From a virus, in IMG/VR virus record IMGVR_UViG_3300037247_001777, positions 1 through 30,440 of that record: a stretch of 30,440 bases of DNA. One strand, 5' to 3'. The notes under the pieces are model-generated. The model was not told where the DNA came from and made no database searches. It saw only the letters and a list, made by a program, of their open reading frames with translations. The first letter of the stretch is position 1; each line of letters begins with the position of its first letter. This document shows, in pieces, positions 14,029-22,250 of the stretch. The position numbers and the translations under genes were made by a program.

Positions 14029-14627
14029 GCGGTCCAAAGGTGATCGTGAGCTATCCCGTGTACGAGGCAATGAAGCCGAGGCCTCTTTTCGCTAATTTCA
14101 TGCTTCAGAGGAGGCTCATGAAGGATGAAATGTTAGGGAAATACTCGACCAAGACCGTCGTGTTTGGTCCCCGGTCACCCATTCGGGTGATTCGCAATAA
14201 GACGGCCCAGATCGCCATCGATTCCGGAGCAGACGCTTTTCTGTTCATCGATGACGACATGATGCCGCCCGAGGACATACTCGATCGGTTGCTGGAGGCG
14301 AAGCAGGAGATTGTCGCTCCCCTGTTTCACGTTTGGAACGCCAACTCGCCCCCGTGTGTCTTCAAAAAGAACGGGAACGGGAAGCCCGAGCAGTGGTTCG
14401 ACCATCCCCAGAACGAGTTGTTTGAATGTGACGGTGTCGGCAGCGGAGTGCTGCTCGTACAGACGTCTGTACTCAAAAAGATACCGGAACCGTGGTTCTT
14501 CTTCGACAAGGGGGAACACAGCATGGACGTGAACTTCTGCAAAGCAGCTCAAGAAGCCGGAGTGTCCATCTGGTGTGACTCCAGGATCCCGGTGCACCAA
14601 CTGGGAGAGAATTTGGTTGTGGTGTAA
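14025..14627 (+). CDS. GT-A-type glycosyltransferase
   Basis: This 200-residue protein has the hallmarks of a GT-A glycosyltransferase. There is an N-terminal VIVSYPVY strand-loop (6-13), a DxD metal and nucleotide-sugar site in FIDDDMMPP (74-82), a conserved CDGVGSGVLLVQTSVL segment (135-150), an acidic E164-x3-D168 catalytic-type pair, and a late His (H191). It would transfer a sugar from a nucleotide donor to an unknown acceptor. The GTG start overlaps the methyltransferase stop, so the two are co-translated and may act on the same glycan. Targets could be capsid proteins, tail proteins or host surface sugars. The length is short but complete for this family. Confidence 0.8.
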   Translation: MSGPKVIVSYPVYEAMKPRPLFANFMLQRRLMKDEMLGKYSTKTVVFGPRSPIRVIRNKTAQIAIDSGADAFLFIDDDMMPPEDILDRLLEAKQEIVAPLFHVWNANSPPCVFKKNGNGKPEQWFDHPQNELFECDGVGSGVLLVQTSVLKKIPEPWFFFDKGEHSMDVNFCKAAQEAGVSIWCDSRIPVHQLGENLVVV

Positions 14628-14629
14628 CG

Positions 14630-15796
14630 ATGCCCACTCGACAACAAGAGAATTTCAGGCAAATGATCGACCATGTTTTGGGAAATTTCCCCCACTTTCC
14701 CGAGCAGGCGGTTGAGCGATCCATCAACGATCATCTTCAAAAAATGATGGCAAAGCGCCCTTGGAGCGGCCTGACTGTGTATGGACTGCTCGCCGTTCCG
14801 GACGAGTTTAAGGACGGAACCGTCAGCAACACTCTCGGCAGCATTGTCGTGACCGGGGTTGCGACCGGATGGCCCGTGGACGATAAGACCGACACGACCG
14901 TCAGTGTCACCACGACCGAGACTGGAATCATTGATATGACGCCAGCCTCCATGACCGACATCGAGGAAGGCATTTACCTGTTGATCGATGGGGGTGGCGC
15001 AGCGGAAGAAGCGGTTTTTGTTCTCCAGGTCAACACCAACACCGGCACGTTTCAGGCCGATTTTGCCAACGTGCACGCTTCGGCCGAAACGATTACACGG
15101 TCCTCTTTGACCAACTTGCAGTTTCGCACCGATTTCAACGCCCCCTTTGTCACGGTGACGGCTGTTACTTCGCCCACTCGACTCTTGCTGGAAAAGCCTT
15201 GGGCCAATGGCGATACCACGGGTAGGTCTTACACCATCGCCCTGGTCTGGACCACTTTCGGCCGAGATCTGAAGTGGCTCTATACCTGCGTCAACCTGAC
15301 CAGGCGATTCCAACTCATCGTCAATTACACGAAGCAGGTCCTGGACTTTTCGGATCCGCAGCGCGCGGCCACGCAATCCACGTTTATGGCTGTCTTTCAC
15401 GAGACCGACCCGGGGGGATCCCCGTTGTTCGAGCTCTATCCGCGTCCACTGACCGATAAAGCCTTCCCCTTCTTTTACATCAAGGTCGCGGCTCGTATGA
15501 CGCAAGACAATGAGTTTTTACCGAACGGGATCCGATCCGACGTCCTTGTGAAGTTTGTCGAAGCCGATGCCTTCCGTTGGGCGCAGCACAAGAAGGTCGC
15601 TGGAGGCATCTACTACGACCCTGGCATCGCTCGGGACATGATAGGCGAGGCCCACGTAGAGACTGAGGAGATGGCTCAAGACGACGACAACACCCACATC
15701 ATGAGGATGATGTGGGATTACCGCAACTGGCCCATGCGCTTGGGTTCGGAATTCTGGCAGAGCCATGATCCAGACAGCTTTTACGGGAACATTTAG
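14630..15796 (+). CDS. Probable neck/head-completion protein with inserted beta domain
   Basis: The 388-residue product has an N-terminal helical part (4-45, NFRQMIDHVLGNFPHFPEQAVERSI) of the kind seen at the start of head-completion proteins. A Gly/Thr/Val-rich beta domain follows (about 62-180, possibly Ig-like), then a mixed domain (about 195-388) with FGRDLKWLYTC and LFELYPRPL. It is the first of three consecutive neck-type genes after the head block. Such proteins attach below the portal and bind the tail. The family is not certain, and the repeated beta segment could instead serve virion decoration. It starts two bases after the glycosyltransferase stop. Confidence 0.6.
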   Translation: MPTRQQENFRQMIDHVLGNFPHFPEQAVERSINDHLQKMMAKRPWSGLTVYGLLAVPDEFKDGTVSNTLGSIVVTGVATGWPVDDKTDTTVSVTTTETGIIDMTPASMTDIEEGIYLLIDGGGAAEEAVFVLQVNTNTGTFQADFANVHASAETITRSSLTNLQFRTDFNAPFVTVTAVTSPTRLLLEKPWANGDTTGRSYTIALVWTTFGRDLKWLYTCVNLTRRFQLIVNYTKQVLDFSDPQRAATQSTFMAVFHETDPGGSPLFELYPRPLTDKAFPFFYIKVAARMTQDNEFLPNGIRSDVLVKFVEADAFRWAQHKKVAGGIYYDPGIARDMIGEAHVETEEMAQDDDNTHIMRMMWDYRNWPMRLGSEFWQSHDPDSFYGNI

Positions 15797-15805
15797 GAGA
15801 GTGAA

Positions 15806-16468
15806 TTGGCAATCTCAGGAGAGTCAGTCATCGATACAATCCTGGAAAGGCTGGAGGAGCCCCTTCTTACTCCCGTTTTTTGGAGTCGTGCGGAGATCCT
15901 GGGCTACCTCAACGAAGGGCTGTTCGAGCTAAACAACATCGCTGGCAAGCTGCACACCACCGATAGCGTGGTGGTTTCAGCCAGCAACTTCTACACCACC
16001 CCTGACGCCACAGTGGCCGTCATGCACGCTTCGATAGACGGAAGGGCGCTCGTCCGGACGAATCTTGAGGCCCTGGATCGACGAGACAGCAAATGGGAGG
16101 CCGCAACGGGGAAACCGAAACGATGGGTACCGATTGGAGTCAATCTGTTCGCTATTCATCCTCGGCCGGCCAGCGGAACCGAATCGGTGGAGTTCACCGT
16201 CCTGAAAGTACCGGTAGACGTCACCGATGATGCCACGGCGATCGATCTCGATGATGAGTTTGTCGACCTCATTGAAGATTACGGCTTTCACATTGCCAGG
16301 TTCAAAGAGGGTGGACCGGAATTCGCCAACGCTATGTCGGCACTCGAGGATTTCGCTTCGAGAGTTGGGGATGTGTCCACCAAGGTCACAACCCAGCAAC
16401 CGCAGATACACGCGGCAGAGCCCAATGTGGACACAGGAAAGAGCGATACAACGATCGACAGGGCATAA
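15806..16468 (+). CDS. Phage adaptor-type protein, paralogue 1
   Basis: The 220-residue protein has an N-terminal helical adaptor-like signature (about 8-45, VIDTILERLEEP...FWSRAEILGYLNEGLFELN), a beta-rich middle (50-150) and a C-terminal helical tail. Corresponding blocks occur in the next protein: FWSRAEILGYLN against FWSETEVIDYIN, and LVRTNLEALDRRDSKWEAATGKP against LFRTNRWQLDAGNRDWKNLTGRP, so the two are paralogues. Adaptor proteins join portal and tail. The TTG start at 15806 is supported by TAGGAGAG ten bases upstream. Alternative starts downstream would cut into the conserved helix. Confidence 0.65.
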   Translation: MAISGESVIDTILERLEEPLLTPVFWSRAEILGYLNEGLFELNNIAGKLHTTDSVVVSASNFYTTPDATVAVMHASIDGRALVRTNLEALDRRDSKWEAATGKPKRWVPIGVNLFAIHPRPASGTESVEFTVLKVPVDVTDDATAIDLDDEFVDLIEDYGFHIARFKEGGPEFANAMSALEDFASRVGDVSTKVTTQQPQIHAAEPNVDTGKSDTTIDRA

Positions 16469-16470
16469 AA

Positions 16471-17457
16471 ATGGCACTGAATACGATTAACAACAGGACC
16501 GTGGCTTCGGCGGGAACACCCGTGCCGCTTTCCGCTACGACGATCTTGTGCAACTGGATCCTGATCCAGGCTCTCGCGGGTAACGGCGGGAAGATCTACG
16601 TGGGGGATCTCACTGTTCTCAATACCGGCCTGGGTGGTGTCACGCTGCAAGCGCCGTTTTTGGCCGGAAATCTGCCCTTTCAGACCATGGAAACGAGCTC
16701 GCTGACGGCCCTGCTTGATCTCAATCTGATCTTCATCGATGCGGATTCCAGTACCGATGGCGTGAACGTCGTCTATGCCCAGATCGTCGCGGGAACCCCC
16801 TCCACAGGACTATCAACCAAAACCGTCCAGGACCTGCTCGACACCATCATCCTTATGACTCAAGAGGATTCAACCTTCTCCTCGGGGTTTTGGTCGGAAA
16901 CTGAGGTGATTGATTACATCAACATCGTTGAGAGGAATTTCTTTCAACTGACAGGGTCCGTCAAGGCCCAGACCGATATTACCGGCACCGCTGGAGAACG
17001 CCTCTTCAACGAACCCACCGATTCGATGGAGCTCGACAGGATTACGTTCAACGACATTCCTCTCTTCAGGACGAACCGCTGGCAGCTGGACGCAGGAAAC
17101 CGGGATTGGAAGAACCTGACAGGCCGACCGCGACAGTTCCACCAGGACCTCCTGGCGACGAAGCAGTTTGAGTTGGATCGAGAAATTGTCACGTTGGGCA
17201 CCATTGGGACGACTTACACGAAACTCCCTGTGGTGAGGACCGCCACGACGGACATCTTGAATGTTCCTGACGCCTTTTGCCATTACGTCCTCTATGGCGT
17301 CCTTTACAGAATGCTCAACAAGCAGGGAGAGGGCCAGGATTTAGCGCGCGCGCAGTATTGCCAGATGCGCTATCGAGCGGGGATTCAAATTGTGAAAGCG
17401 ATGATGTTGGCGCGAGGGGGCTCGGCGTCCAGTCTCTTTAACGCAAACGCAGCTTAG
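16471..17457 (+). CDS. Adaptor-type protein fused to a small beta domain, paralogue 2
   Basis: The 328-residue protein joins two parts. Residues 1-112 form a beta-rich domain with WILIQAL (29-35) and GKIYVGD (40-46) and a DGVNV end (96-100). This part is repeated as a free-standing protein at 18694-19008. Residues 118-328 match the adaptor at 15806-16468 in the FWSETEVIDYIN helix and the RTNRWQLD...DWKNLTGRP segment. The fusion suggests that the beta domain hangs from the neck, while the separate copy may occupy another site. A start two bases after the previous stop suggests coupling. Domain assignment is by internal comparison; the adaptor role is inferred. Confidence 0.65.
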   Translation: MALNTINNRTVASAGTPVPLSATTILCNWILIQALAGNGGKIYVGDLTVLNTGLGGVTLQAPFLAGNLPFQTMETSSLTALLDLNLIFIDADSSTDGVNVVYAQIVAGTPSTGLSTKTVQDLLDTIILMTQEDSTFSSGFWSETEVIDYINIVERNFFQLTGSVKAQTDITGTAGERLFNEPTDSMELDRITFNDIPLFRTNRWQLDAGNRDWKNLTGRPRQFHQDLLATKQFELDREIVTLGTIGTTYTKLPVVRTATTDILNVPDAFCHYVLYGVLYRMLNKQGEGQDLARAQYCQMRYRAGIQIVKAMMLARGGSASSLFNANAA

Positions 17458-17465
17458 GAGGATCT

Positions 17466-17897
17466 ATGCCAGACAAAAAGAAATCTAGGCCAGCTCAAAA
17501 GGTTCCACTGGATTACGCCAACAAGAAGGCAAAGGTAACAGTGACCCCTATCACGAAGAAGGAGTTTGATGGGTCAGTGAAGCGTGGCGCAAAGGCCTTT
17601 GCCCGTGGTGCCTTGGCTGGTCCCACGTCCTTACTCAAGAACCTCAAGAAGATCAAGAAGATAGAATTCAAAAGATTTTCGCGGCTCGGTTTGGGCCGGG
17701 GCTTCCCTGGGGATCCTGGAATGAAGCGCAGGAAAGAGGGTGTCCCGTTTGAGCGGGGCAGCCTTGGCCTGAGAAAGAAAGCCCGCGAGAAAACCCGTAC
17801 TTCGAAGTCGCAAGTCGGGTCCGCCACAGGCGAAAAGCGTGAACTGAAACGGCAAAACAAGAAACGTCAGTCAAACAGGGGCAGCACCCGACGGTAA
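17466..17897 (+). CDS. Lys/Arg-rich basic protein with RG-type tail
   Basis: This 143-residue protein is strongly basic, with Lys/Arg stretches throughout (KNLKKIKKIEFKRF near 58-71; KKAREKTRTSKS near 104-115). It contains one hydrophobic patch (AFARGALAGPTSLL, about 44-57). It ends SNRGSTRR, matching the RG-type tails of the two following genes and of 674-1051. AGGAGG precedes the start. High charge and small size suggest a nucleic-acid-binding virion or ejected protein. It is the first of three basic genes in a row between neck and tail genes. No known family is recognised. Confidence 0.7.
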   Translation: MPDKKKSRPAQKVPLDYANKKAKVTVTPITKKEFDGSVKRGAKAFARGALAGPTSLLKNLKKIKKIEFKRFSRLGLGRGFPGDPGMKRRKEGVPFERGSLGLRKKAREKTRTSKSQVGSATGEKRELKRQNKKRQSNRGSTRR

Positions 17898-17912
17898 ACA
17901 AAGGAGGAATTT

Positions 17913-18197
17913 ATGGCTCAGAAGACCTACAGAACCGGGAAGAAGGGAATCGTATCGTTTGACAGTCGCACGGGAGCCACTGAATCGCTTCCTATTGGCA
18001 GGAAGAAAACGATTGATAGGGGGAAGCCAATCAAGAAGCCCAGCCGACCCATTACCTTGCCGATAAGAAAGGCTCCCAAGGGCGGCGCAGCTGCAGAAGG
18101 CAGAACACCCAAGGCCAGGAAGCTGACGAGTTTGATGAGGAAAGGCTATCGGAAGGGGTACCGAGTCAAATCCACCAGGGGTGGCAGTCGACGATAG
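17913..18197 (+). CDS. Basic protein with STRGGSRR tail
   Basis: The 94-residue product is basic (many KK, RK and GRKK steps) and probably disordered, with a repeated Pro/Lys pattern in the middle (about 39-57). It ends STRGGSRR, the fullest form of the tail shared by four proteins here. The start has AAAGGAGG. The gene is 15 bases after the previous stop and 10 bases before the next start. The role is likely the same as its neighbours: DNA or RNA contact or packaging inside the virion. This is inferred from charge and repetition, not from a known domain. Confidence 0.7.
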   Translation: MAQKTYRTGKKGIVSFDSRTGATESLPIGRKKTIDRGKPIKKPSRPITLPIRKAPKGGAAAEGRTPKARKLTSLMRKGYRKGYRVKSTRGGSRR

Positions 18198-18207
18198 GGA
18201 GAAACCC

Positions 18208-18450
18208 ATGTCTCATAAATCGAAAGAACTGCAGCGCAAGGAGTCGAAGAAGCCGCGCAAAGAGGGAATTGTCGAAAGTGCCAGGAACCTGATAATCGTC
18301 CCTATTAAACGCAACATCAAAAGGGGCTACATCGACATCTTCAAGCATCCATTTGGGTCAAAAAGTCCCAGAGTAGTAAAGAAAAAAACAAGCCGCGAAT
18401 CCACCAAGAGGAAAACCAGCCGCCAGTCGAGTAGGGGCGGCGGACGCTAA
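18208..18450 (+). CDS. Basic protein with SSRGGGR tail
   Basis: The 80-residue protein starts MSHKSKELQRKE and contains two Lys/Arg-rich ends around a central less basic segment (GYIDIFKHPFG, about 43-53). It ends SSRGGGR. AGGGAGA lies just before the ATG at 18208, making this start better than an upstream GTG at 18181, which lies inside the previous gene. It completes a cluster of three basic proteins with related C-termini. The coding DNA of the tails also shares an AGGGGYGGC-like core in two of these three genes, suggesting common origin or constraint. The function is unknown. Confidence 0.7.
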   Translation: MSHKSKELQRKESKKPRKEGIVESARNLIIVPIKRNIKRGYIDIFKHPFGSKSPRVVKKKTSRESTKRKTSRQSSRGGGR

Positions 18451-18459
18451 GGAGGAAAC

Positions 18460-18693
18460 ATGCACAACCACCACAAAAACAACAAAAGCGATGATGCTTC
18501 TCACTATCCGGACACCCGTCAGGAGAAGTTCGACAACGGTACTGGAATCATGACCACGGCAAAGCCGATTTCCTCGCAGACCGGACAGATAACTCCGAGC
18601 GGCATCCCTCCGGATCCTGCGCCGAAGATCCCTTGGAGCAAGAGCCGATTTGAATGGGACTCCAGCAACCCTGGCAAGGGGGGCGAGAAGTAG
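18460..18693 (+). CDS. Small polar hypothetical protein
   Basis: This 77-residue protein is polar and His/Asn/Ser-rich, starting MHNHHKNNK with a His-rich N-terminus that might bind metal. The second half contains a Pro-rich segment (PSGIPPDPAPKIP, about 46-58), and the end is PGKGGEK. TAAGGAGG precedes the start. It lies directly before the stand-alone beta-domain protein, with no gap between the two. No domain is recognised; a virion accessory role is inferred from the surrounding structural genes. Confidence 0.6.
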   Translation: MHNHHKNNKSDDASHYPDTRQEKFDNGTGIMTTAKPISSQTGQITPSGIPPDPAPKIPWSKSRFEWDSSNPGKGGEK

Positions 18694-19008
18694 ATGCCAC
18701 TCAGGCTCCTGTCGAACGTCACTTTGGCTGCTAGTCCCGCTGCGAAGCCGTTGACCGCGGCTTCGACGCCTACGTTTTGGGTGTTGATTCAAGTCTTGGA
18801 AAACAACGCCGGGAAAATCTACGTGGGAGACAGCGGGATCACAGCCGACGGACTGTCAGGGTCAACCCTTCAGATCCCGGTCACCGGTTCGCAACTCCCG
18901 TTTATCGGGCTACCGGCGCCGGGGAATGATTCGATCAATCTGAATGAAATCTTTATCCATGGTGACGTCGGCCTGGACGGTGTCAACGTGCAGTATTTCG
19001 AGGAATAA
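18694..19008 (+). CDS. Stand-alone beta-domain protein homologous to the adaptor N-terminus
   Basis: The 104-residue protein aligns almost without gaps with residues 1-105 of the protein at 16471-17457. Both have W-[IV]-LIQ-x-L at about 29-35, GKIYVGD at exactly 40-46, STLQ/VTLQ at about 57-60, LPF at 68-70 and DGVNV at 95-100. The domain looks like a small beta-sandwich. Here it is free rather than fused, and it sits immediately before the large repeat-containing fibre-like protein. It may attach that protein to the neck or decorate the virion. The start directly follows the previous stop, implying coupling. Confidence 0.7.
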   Translation: MPLRLLSNVTLAASPAAKPLTAASTPTFWVLIQVLENNAGKIYVGDSGITADGLSGSTLQIPVTGSQLPFIGLPAPGNDSINLNEIFIHGDVGLDGVNVQYFEE

Positions 19009-21987
19009 ATGGGCGTAGCTGGAATTGCAGTTCTTGGTGGCGCGGTAGGTGAAAACGCCTCGTTCCCTGGCACGAAGACGGTGCAGGCCCTGGCCATCAC
19101 CGATGCCACGAACATGATCGTGTTCGATTCGGACGGTGCCAATACGGGTACGATCACCATGGCCTCGCTCACCGCGTCCAGGATTTATACGTTCCCGGAT
19201 GCCAATGTGACCTTCACGGCCGGGACCGGCGTGGTCAATACGGGAACGCCTCTCGATAACCAACTGGCTGTCTGGACGAGCGCAACCGCCATTGAGGGGG
19301 ATCCGAACTTCACCTGGGACGGAAGCACTCTTTTAATGGTCGGCGCTTTGAACATGGGAACTGGAGCTCTGACTACCGGAGTCATCACTGGCACAAGCCT
19401 CAATCTGACGGCCGCGACCAACCAGATCGTCCTCGACTCTGATGGTACCTTCACCGGAACGATCACCATGGCAGCCCTCTCGGCCAGCCGCACCTATACC
19501 TACCCTGATGGCGATATCGTCTTTACGGCGGGTACGCTGCCCACCCTCAGTGGTACGCCGGTCGACAACCAGGTGGCTATCTGGACAAGCGCGACGAATA
19601 TTGAAGGCGATGCCAATTTCACTTTTGATGGGACGAACCTGGCGATTGGAACCTCTGGCTACATCGGCTGGACCGACACCCAGATCCACAGAGATGCCGC
19701 CAACACTTTTGCCTTCTACAATGGCAGCAACAGTCAGCAGCTCAACCTCTATAACACGCGCACGGACGGCAGCAACTACGAGCGGCTTGAAATTTCGTCT
19801 GACGGTAGCACCTGGTCAATCAATAGCGCGAGTGCGGGAAGTGGAGCAGACCAAGATCTCCTTTTGGAAATTGGTGGCGTCAACCTGCTTGGCATCACCA
19901 CTACCGAGCTGATCCCGTACGTCACCACGCGACCGAATACCACGAACGCTCAAGACCTTGGACTGATTGCGACCAACTGGAGAACGGGCTACTTTGGGAC
20001 TTCTCTCCAAGCCGGGATTGCCCTTACTTCTCCCGCCGATGTGGTGATCCTCGACGCTCCTGATCTCGGTGGCGCGGGACAGCAGGATTCCCACTCGCTC
20101 TTGTGGACCGGACTGGCCTTCGATTCCGTTCCCCATGATGCGGACTGGAAAGCCTTCGTCGATGTGACCAGCAACGCGGGTGTTTCGACCTGGACGCTCC
20201 AGAGTCGGATTGATGCCGCCAGTTACGCCACGCGGATGAGTGTCACCGACACTGGGGTAGCGACCTTTTCTGGCACCTTCTCGACAGCCAATCTCGCCCT
20301 GACGGATCCTACTCTCCAAATCGTGCTGGATTCCGATGGTACCTTCACCGGTACGATCACCATGGCCTCTTTGACAGCCTCTCGCACCTGGACGTTCCCA
20401 GACGGAAATTTCATCATGACGGCCGGTACAGGAGTCGTGAACTCTGGAACTCCGGTCAACAATCAGTTGGCCGTCTGGACGACTGCTACAGCGATTGAAG
20501 GCGATTCTGGCTTGACCTGGGACGGAAGTGTGCTTCTCACCACCGGCGTTTTCGAGGGCACGACCCTCAACCTGACAGCAGCGAGCAGTCAGATTGTGCT
20601 GGATTCCGATAGTGTTTTCACTGGAACGCTGACCCTGGCGGCGCTGTCAGTCAGTAGGACTTACACGTTTCCCAATGCGACCGGCAACGTGACCCTTACC
20701 AGCGGATTTCCTCTGAATAACCAACTGGCCGTCTGGACGAGCTCATTCGAGGTTGAGGGGGATTCTGGCTTGACCTGGGATGGGAGTGTGCTTCTCACCA
20801 CCGGCGCTTTCACCGGCACGAGCCTTAATCTCACTGCCGCGACCAACCAGATCGTATTGGATTCTGACGGTACCTTCACTGGGACGATGACCATGGCTGG
20901 TTTATCAGGCAATCGGACCTACACGTTTCCGGATGAAGACGTCGTCTTCGGATCGGGAGGCGTAGTGGCTGCAGGAACTCCTCTGCTCAACGAATTAGCG
21001 GTTTGGAATGACGCCACAACCATTCGAGGCGAACCCGACGTGACCTTCAACGGTTTGGTCCTGACCACAATAAGGCTGGATCTGACGGCTTCCACGAACA
21101 TGATCAGGTTCGGTGTGGGTGGAGCTCCTGGCACCCTAACATCGGACCACACAAGCACCCGCGTTTGGACCTTACCGGATATCTCGGGAGACATACAAGT
21201 CAGCAACGGGCCCCTGCTCGGCGATAGCCTCAACCTGAAGGATATCACCAACCAGATCGTGCTGGATTCGGACGTTACCAACACCGGCACGATCACCCTG
21301 GCCGGTCTCTCAGCGCCTCGCACTTACACCTTCCCGAATGCCTCGGGAACGATATTGTTAAGCGGCGCGACCCTGACCATGCCGACCCTCAACCTGGAAG
21401 ATGCGACCAACCAGATCGTGCTGGACTCGGATGGTACCTTCACCGGAACTGTTACGATGGCTGGTCTCTCAGCCAGCCGCACTTACACCTTTCCGGATGC
21501 AGACATCACCGTCGGAAATGTCTCCAACACGGGAACTCCCGTTAATAACCAACTGGCCGTATGGACCACTGCCACGGTCGTCGAAGGTGACGCCAACCTG
21601 ACCTGGGATGCCACAACGCTTTCTGTCCTGAACGTCACGATCACCAACGATCTGAATCTGTCGGGCGGAGTGGCCCATGGGATCGAGTTTGACAACGGCA
21701 CCGCTGGTGCCGCCGATACGATCGACTGGAACGCGGGCAACAACCAAAGATCAACCCTCGATGAAAACGTGACCTATACCTTTACCGACCCACCAGGGCC
21801 GACCAAGTTAGTGTTGCGAATCATCCAGGACGCCGGCGGAACGAACACGGTGACCTGGCCTGCTTCGGTTGAGTGGGAAGGCGGGGCAGCTCCGACGATC
21901 AGCGCAGGCTCAAACGCCATTGATGTGGTTTCGTTCTACCACGACGGAACCACCTATTACGGATCATTTTTGCAGAACTTCTCATAG
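19009..21987 (+). CDS. Repeat-rich tail fibre or spike-like protein (992 residues)
   Basis: This large protein holds eight copies of a repeat beginning near residues 35, 138, 436, 527, 613, 697, 748 and 801. Each repeat has a core of NQIVLDSDG, then FTGTITMA, SRTYTFPD and, in most copies, NNQLAVWT and EGD...TWDG. The sixth copy is degenerate. Copies 2 and 3 are separated by a different insert (about 216-435), and the C-terminus (about 888-992) is a distinct beta-rich domain ending YHDGTTYYGSFLQNFS. Such beta-repeat chains with a C-terminal cap are typical of fibre or spike proteins that reach host receptors. Near-identical DNA blocks at 20503-20548 and 20761-20806 show recent duplication. No S74 chaperone motif is present at its end. 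Confidence 0.7.
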   Translation: MGVAGIAVLGGAVGENASFPGTKTVQALAITDATNMIVFDSDGANTGTITMASLTASRIYTFPDANVTFTAGTGVVNTGTPLDNQLAVWTSATAIEGDPNFTWDGSTLLMVGALNMGTGALTTGVITGTSLNLTAATNQIVLDSDGTFTGTITMAALSASRTYTYPDGDIVFTAGTLPTLSGTPVDNQVAIWTSATNIEGDANFTFDGTNLAIGTSGYIGWTDTQIHRDAANTFAFYNGSNSQQLNLYNTRTDGSNYERLEISSDGSTWSINSASAGSGADQDLLLEIGGVNLLGITTTELIPYVTTRPNTTNAQDLGLIATNWRTGYFGTSLQAGIALTSPADVVILDAPDLGGAGQQDSHSLLWTGLAFDSVPHDADWKAFVDVTSNAGVSTWTLQSRIDAASYATRMSVTDTGVATFSGTFSTANLALTDPTLQIVLDSDGTFTGTITMASLTASRTWTFPDGNFIMTAGTGVVNSGTPVNNQLAVWTTATAIEGDSGLTWDGSVLLTTGVFEGTTLNLTAASSQIVLDSDSVFTGTLTLAALSVSRTYTFPNATGNVTLTSGFPLNNQLAVWTSSFEVEGDSGLTWDGSVLLTTGAFTGTSLNLTAATNQIVLDSDGTFTGTMTMAGLSGNRTYTFPDEDVVFGSGGVVAAGTPLLNELAVWNDATTIRGEPDVTFNGLVLTTIRLDLTASTNMIRFGVGGAPGTLTSDHTSTRVWTLPDISGDIQVSNGPLLGDSLNLKDITNQIVLDSDVTNTGTITLAGLSAPRTYTFPNASGTILLSGATLTMPTLNLEDATNQIVLDSDGTFTGTVTMAGLSASRTYTFPDADITVGNVSNTGTPVNNQLAVWTTATVVEGDANLTWDATTLSVLNVTITNDLNLSGGVAHGIEFDNGTAGAADTIDWNAGNNQRSTLDENVTYTFTDPPGPTKLVLRIIQDAGGTNTVTWPASVEWEGGAAPTISAGSNAIDVVSFYHDGTTYYGSFLQNFS

Positions 21988-21995
21988 GAGGGAAT

Positions 21996-22238
21996 ATGGC
22001 AACTCACACTTTGAAATTAACGCCGACACAAGAAGGTGTCCTTAGCACGGCGACCAAGAAACACAACGACGAGAATGAAGACAAGCTCACGAAGGACGAG
22101 TACATCGCCAAGGTTATGAGCCACGCGATCGAGTCCTGGAAGCGTCGTTTCGCGGATCAAGAATTGGAAGACGTCAAGGACATTTGGGCCAAGGCCTCCA
22201 AGGCCAAAAGAGCCGCAGCACTCGAAGCATTGGAATAG
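21996..22238 (+). CDS. Small helical hypothetical protein
   Basis: The 80-residue protein is charged and helical (AIESWKRRFADQELEDVKDIWAK in the second half is written here only in part: AIESWKRRF near 49-57). It begins with a short beta-like THTLKLTP segment. TAGGAGG precedes the start. It lies between the repeat-rich fibre protein and another small gene, all in one transcript direction. Such small helical proteins can be fibre-assembly chaperones or connectors, but nothing here shows that directly. Confidence 0.6.
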   Translation: MATHTLKLTPTQEGVLSTATKKHNDENEDKLTKDEYIAKVMSHAIESWKRRFADQELEDVKDIWAKASKAKRAAALEALE

Positions 22239-22250
22239 AAAGGAGCCGTC

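Noticed and set aside
14549-15505. A 318-codon minus-strand frame opposite the glycosyltransferase and neck genes
   Set aside because: It crosses the boundary of two well supported plus-strand genes, and its composition is that of a shadow frame.
19110-21600. CRISPR or tandem non-coding repeats
   Set aside because: The repeats are in one open frame, differ in length and sequence, and encode repeated protein segments.
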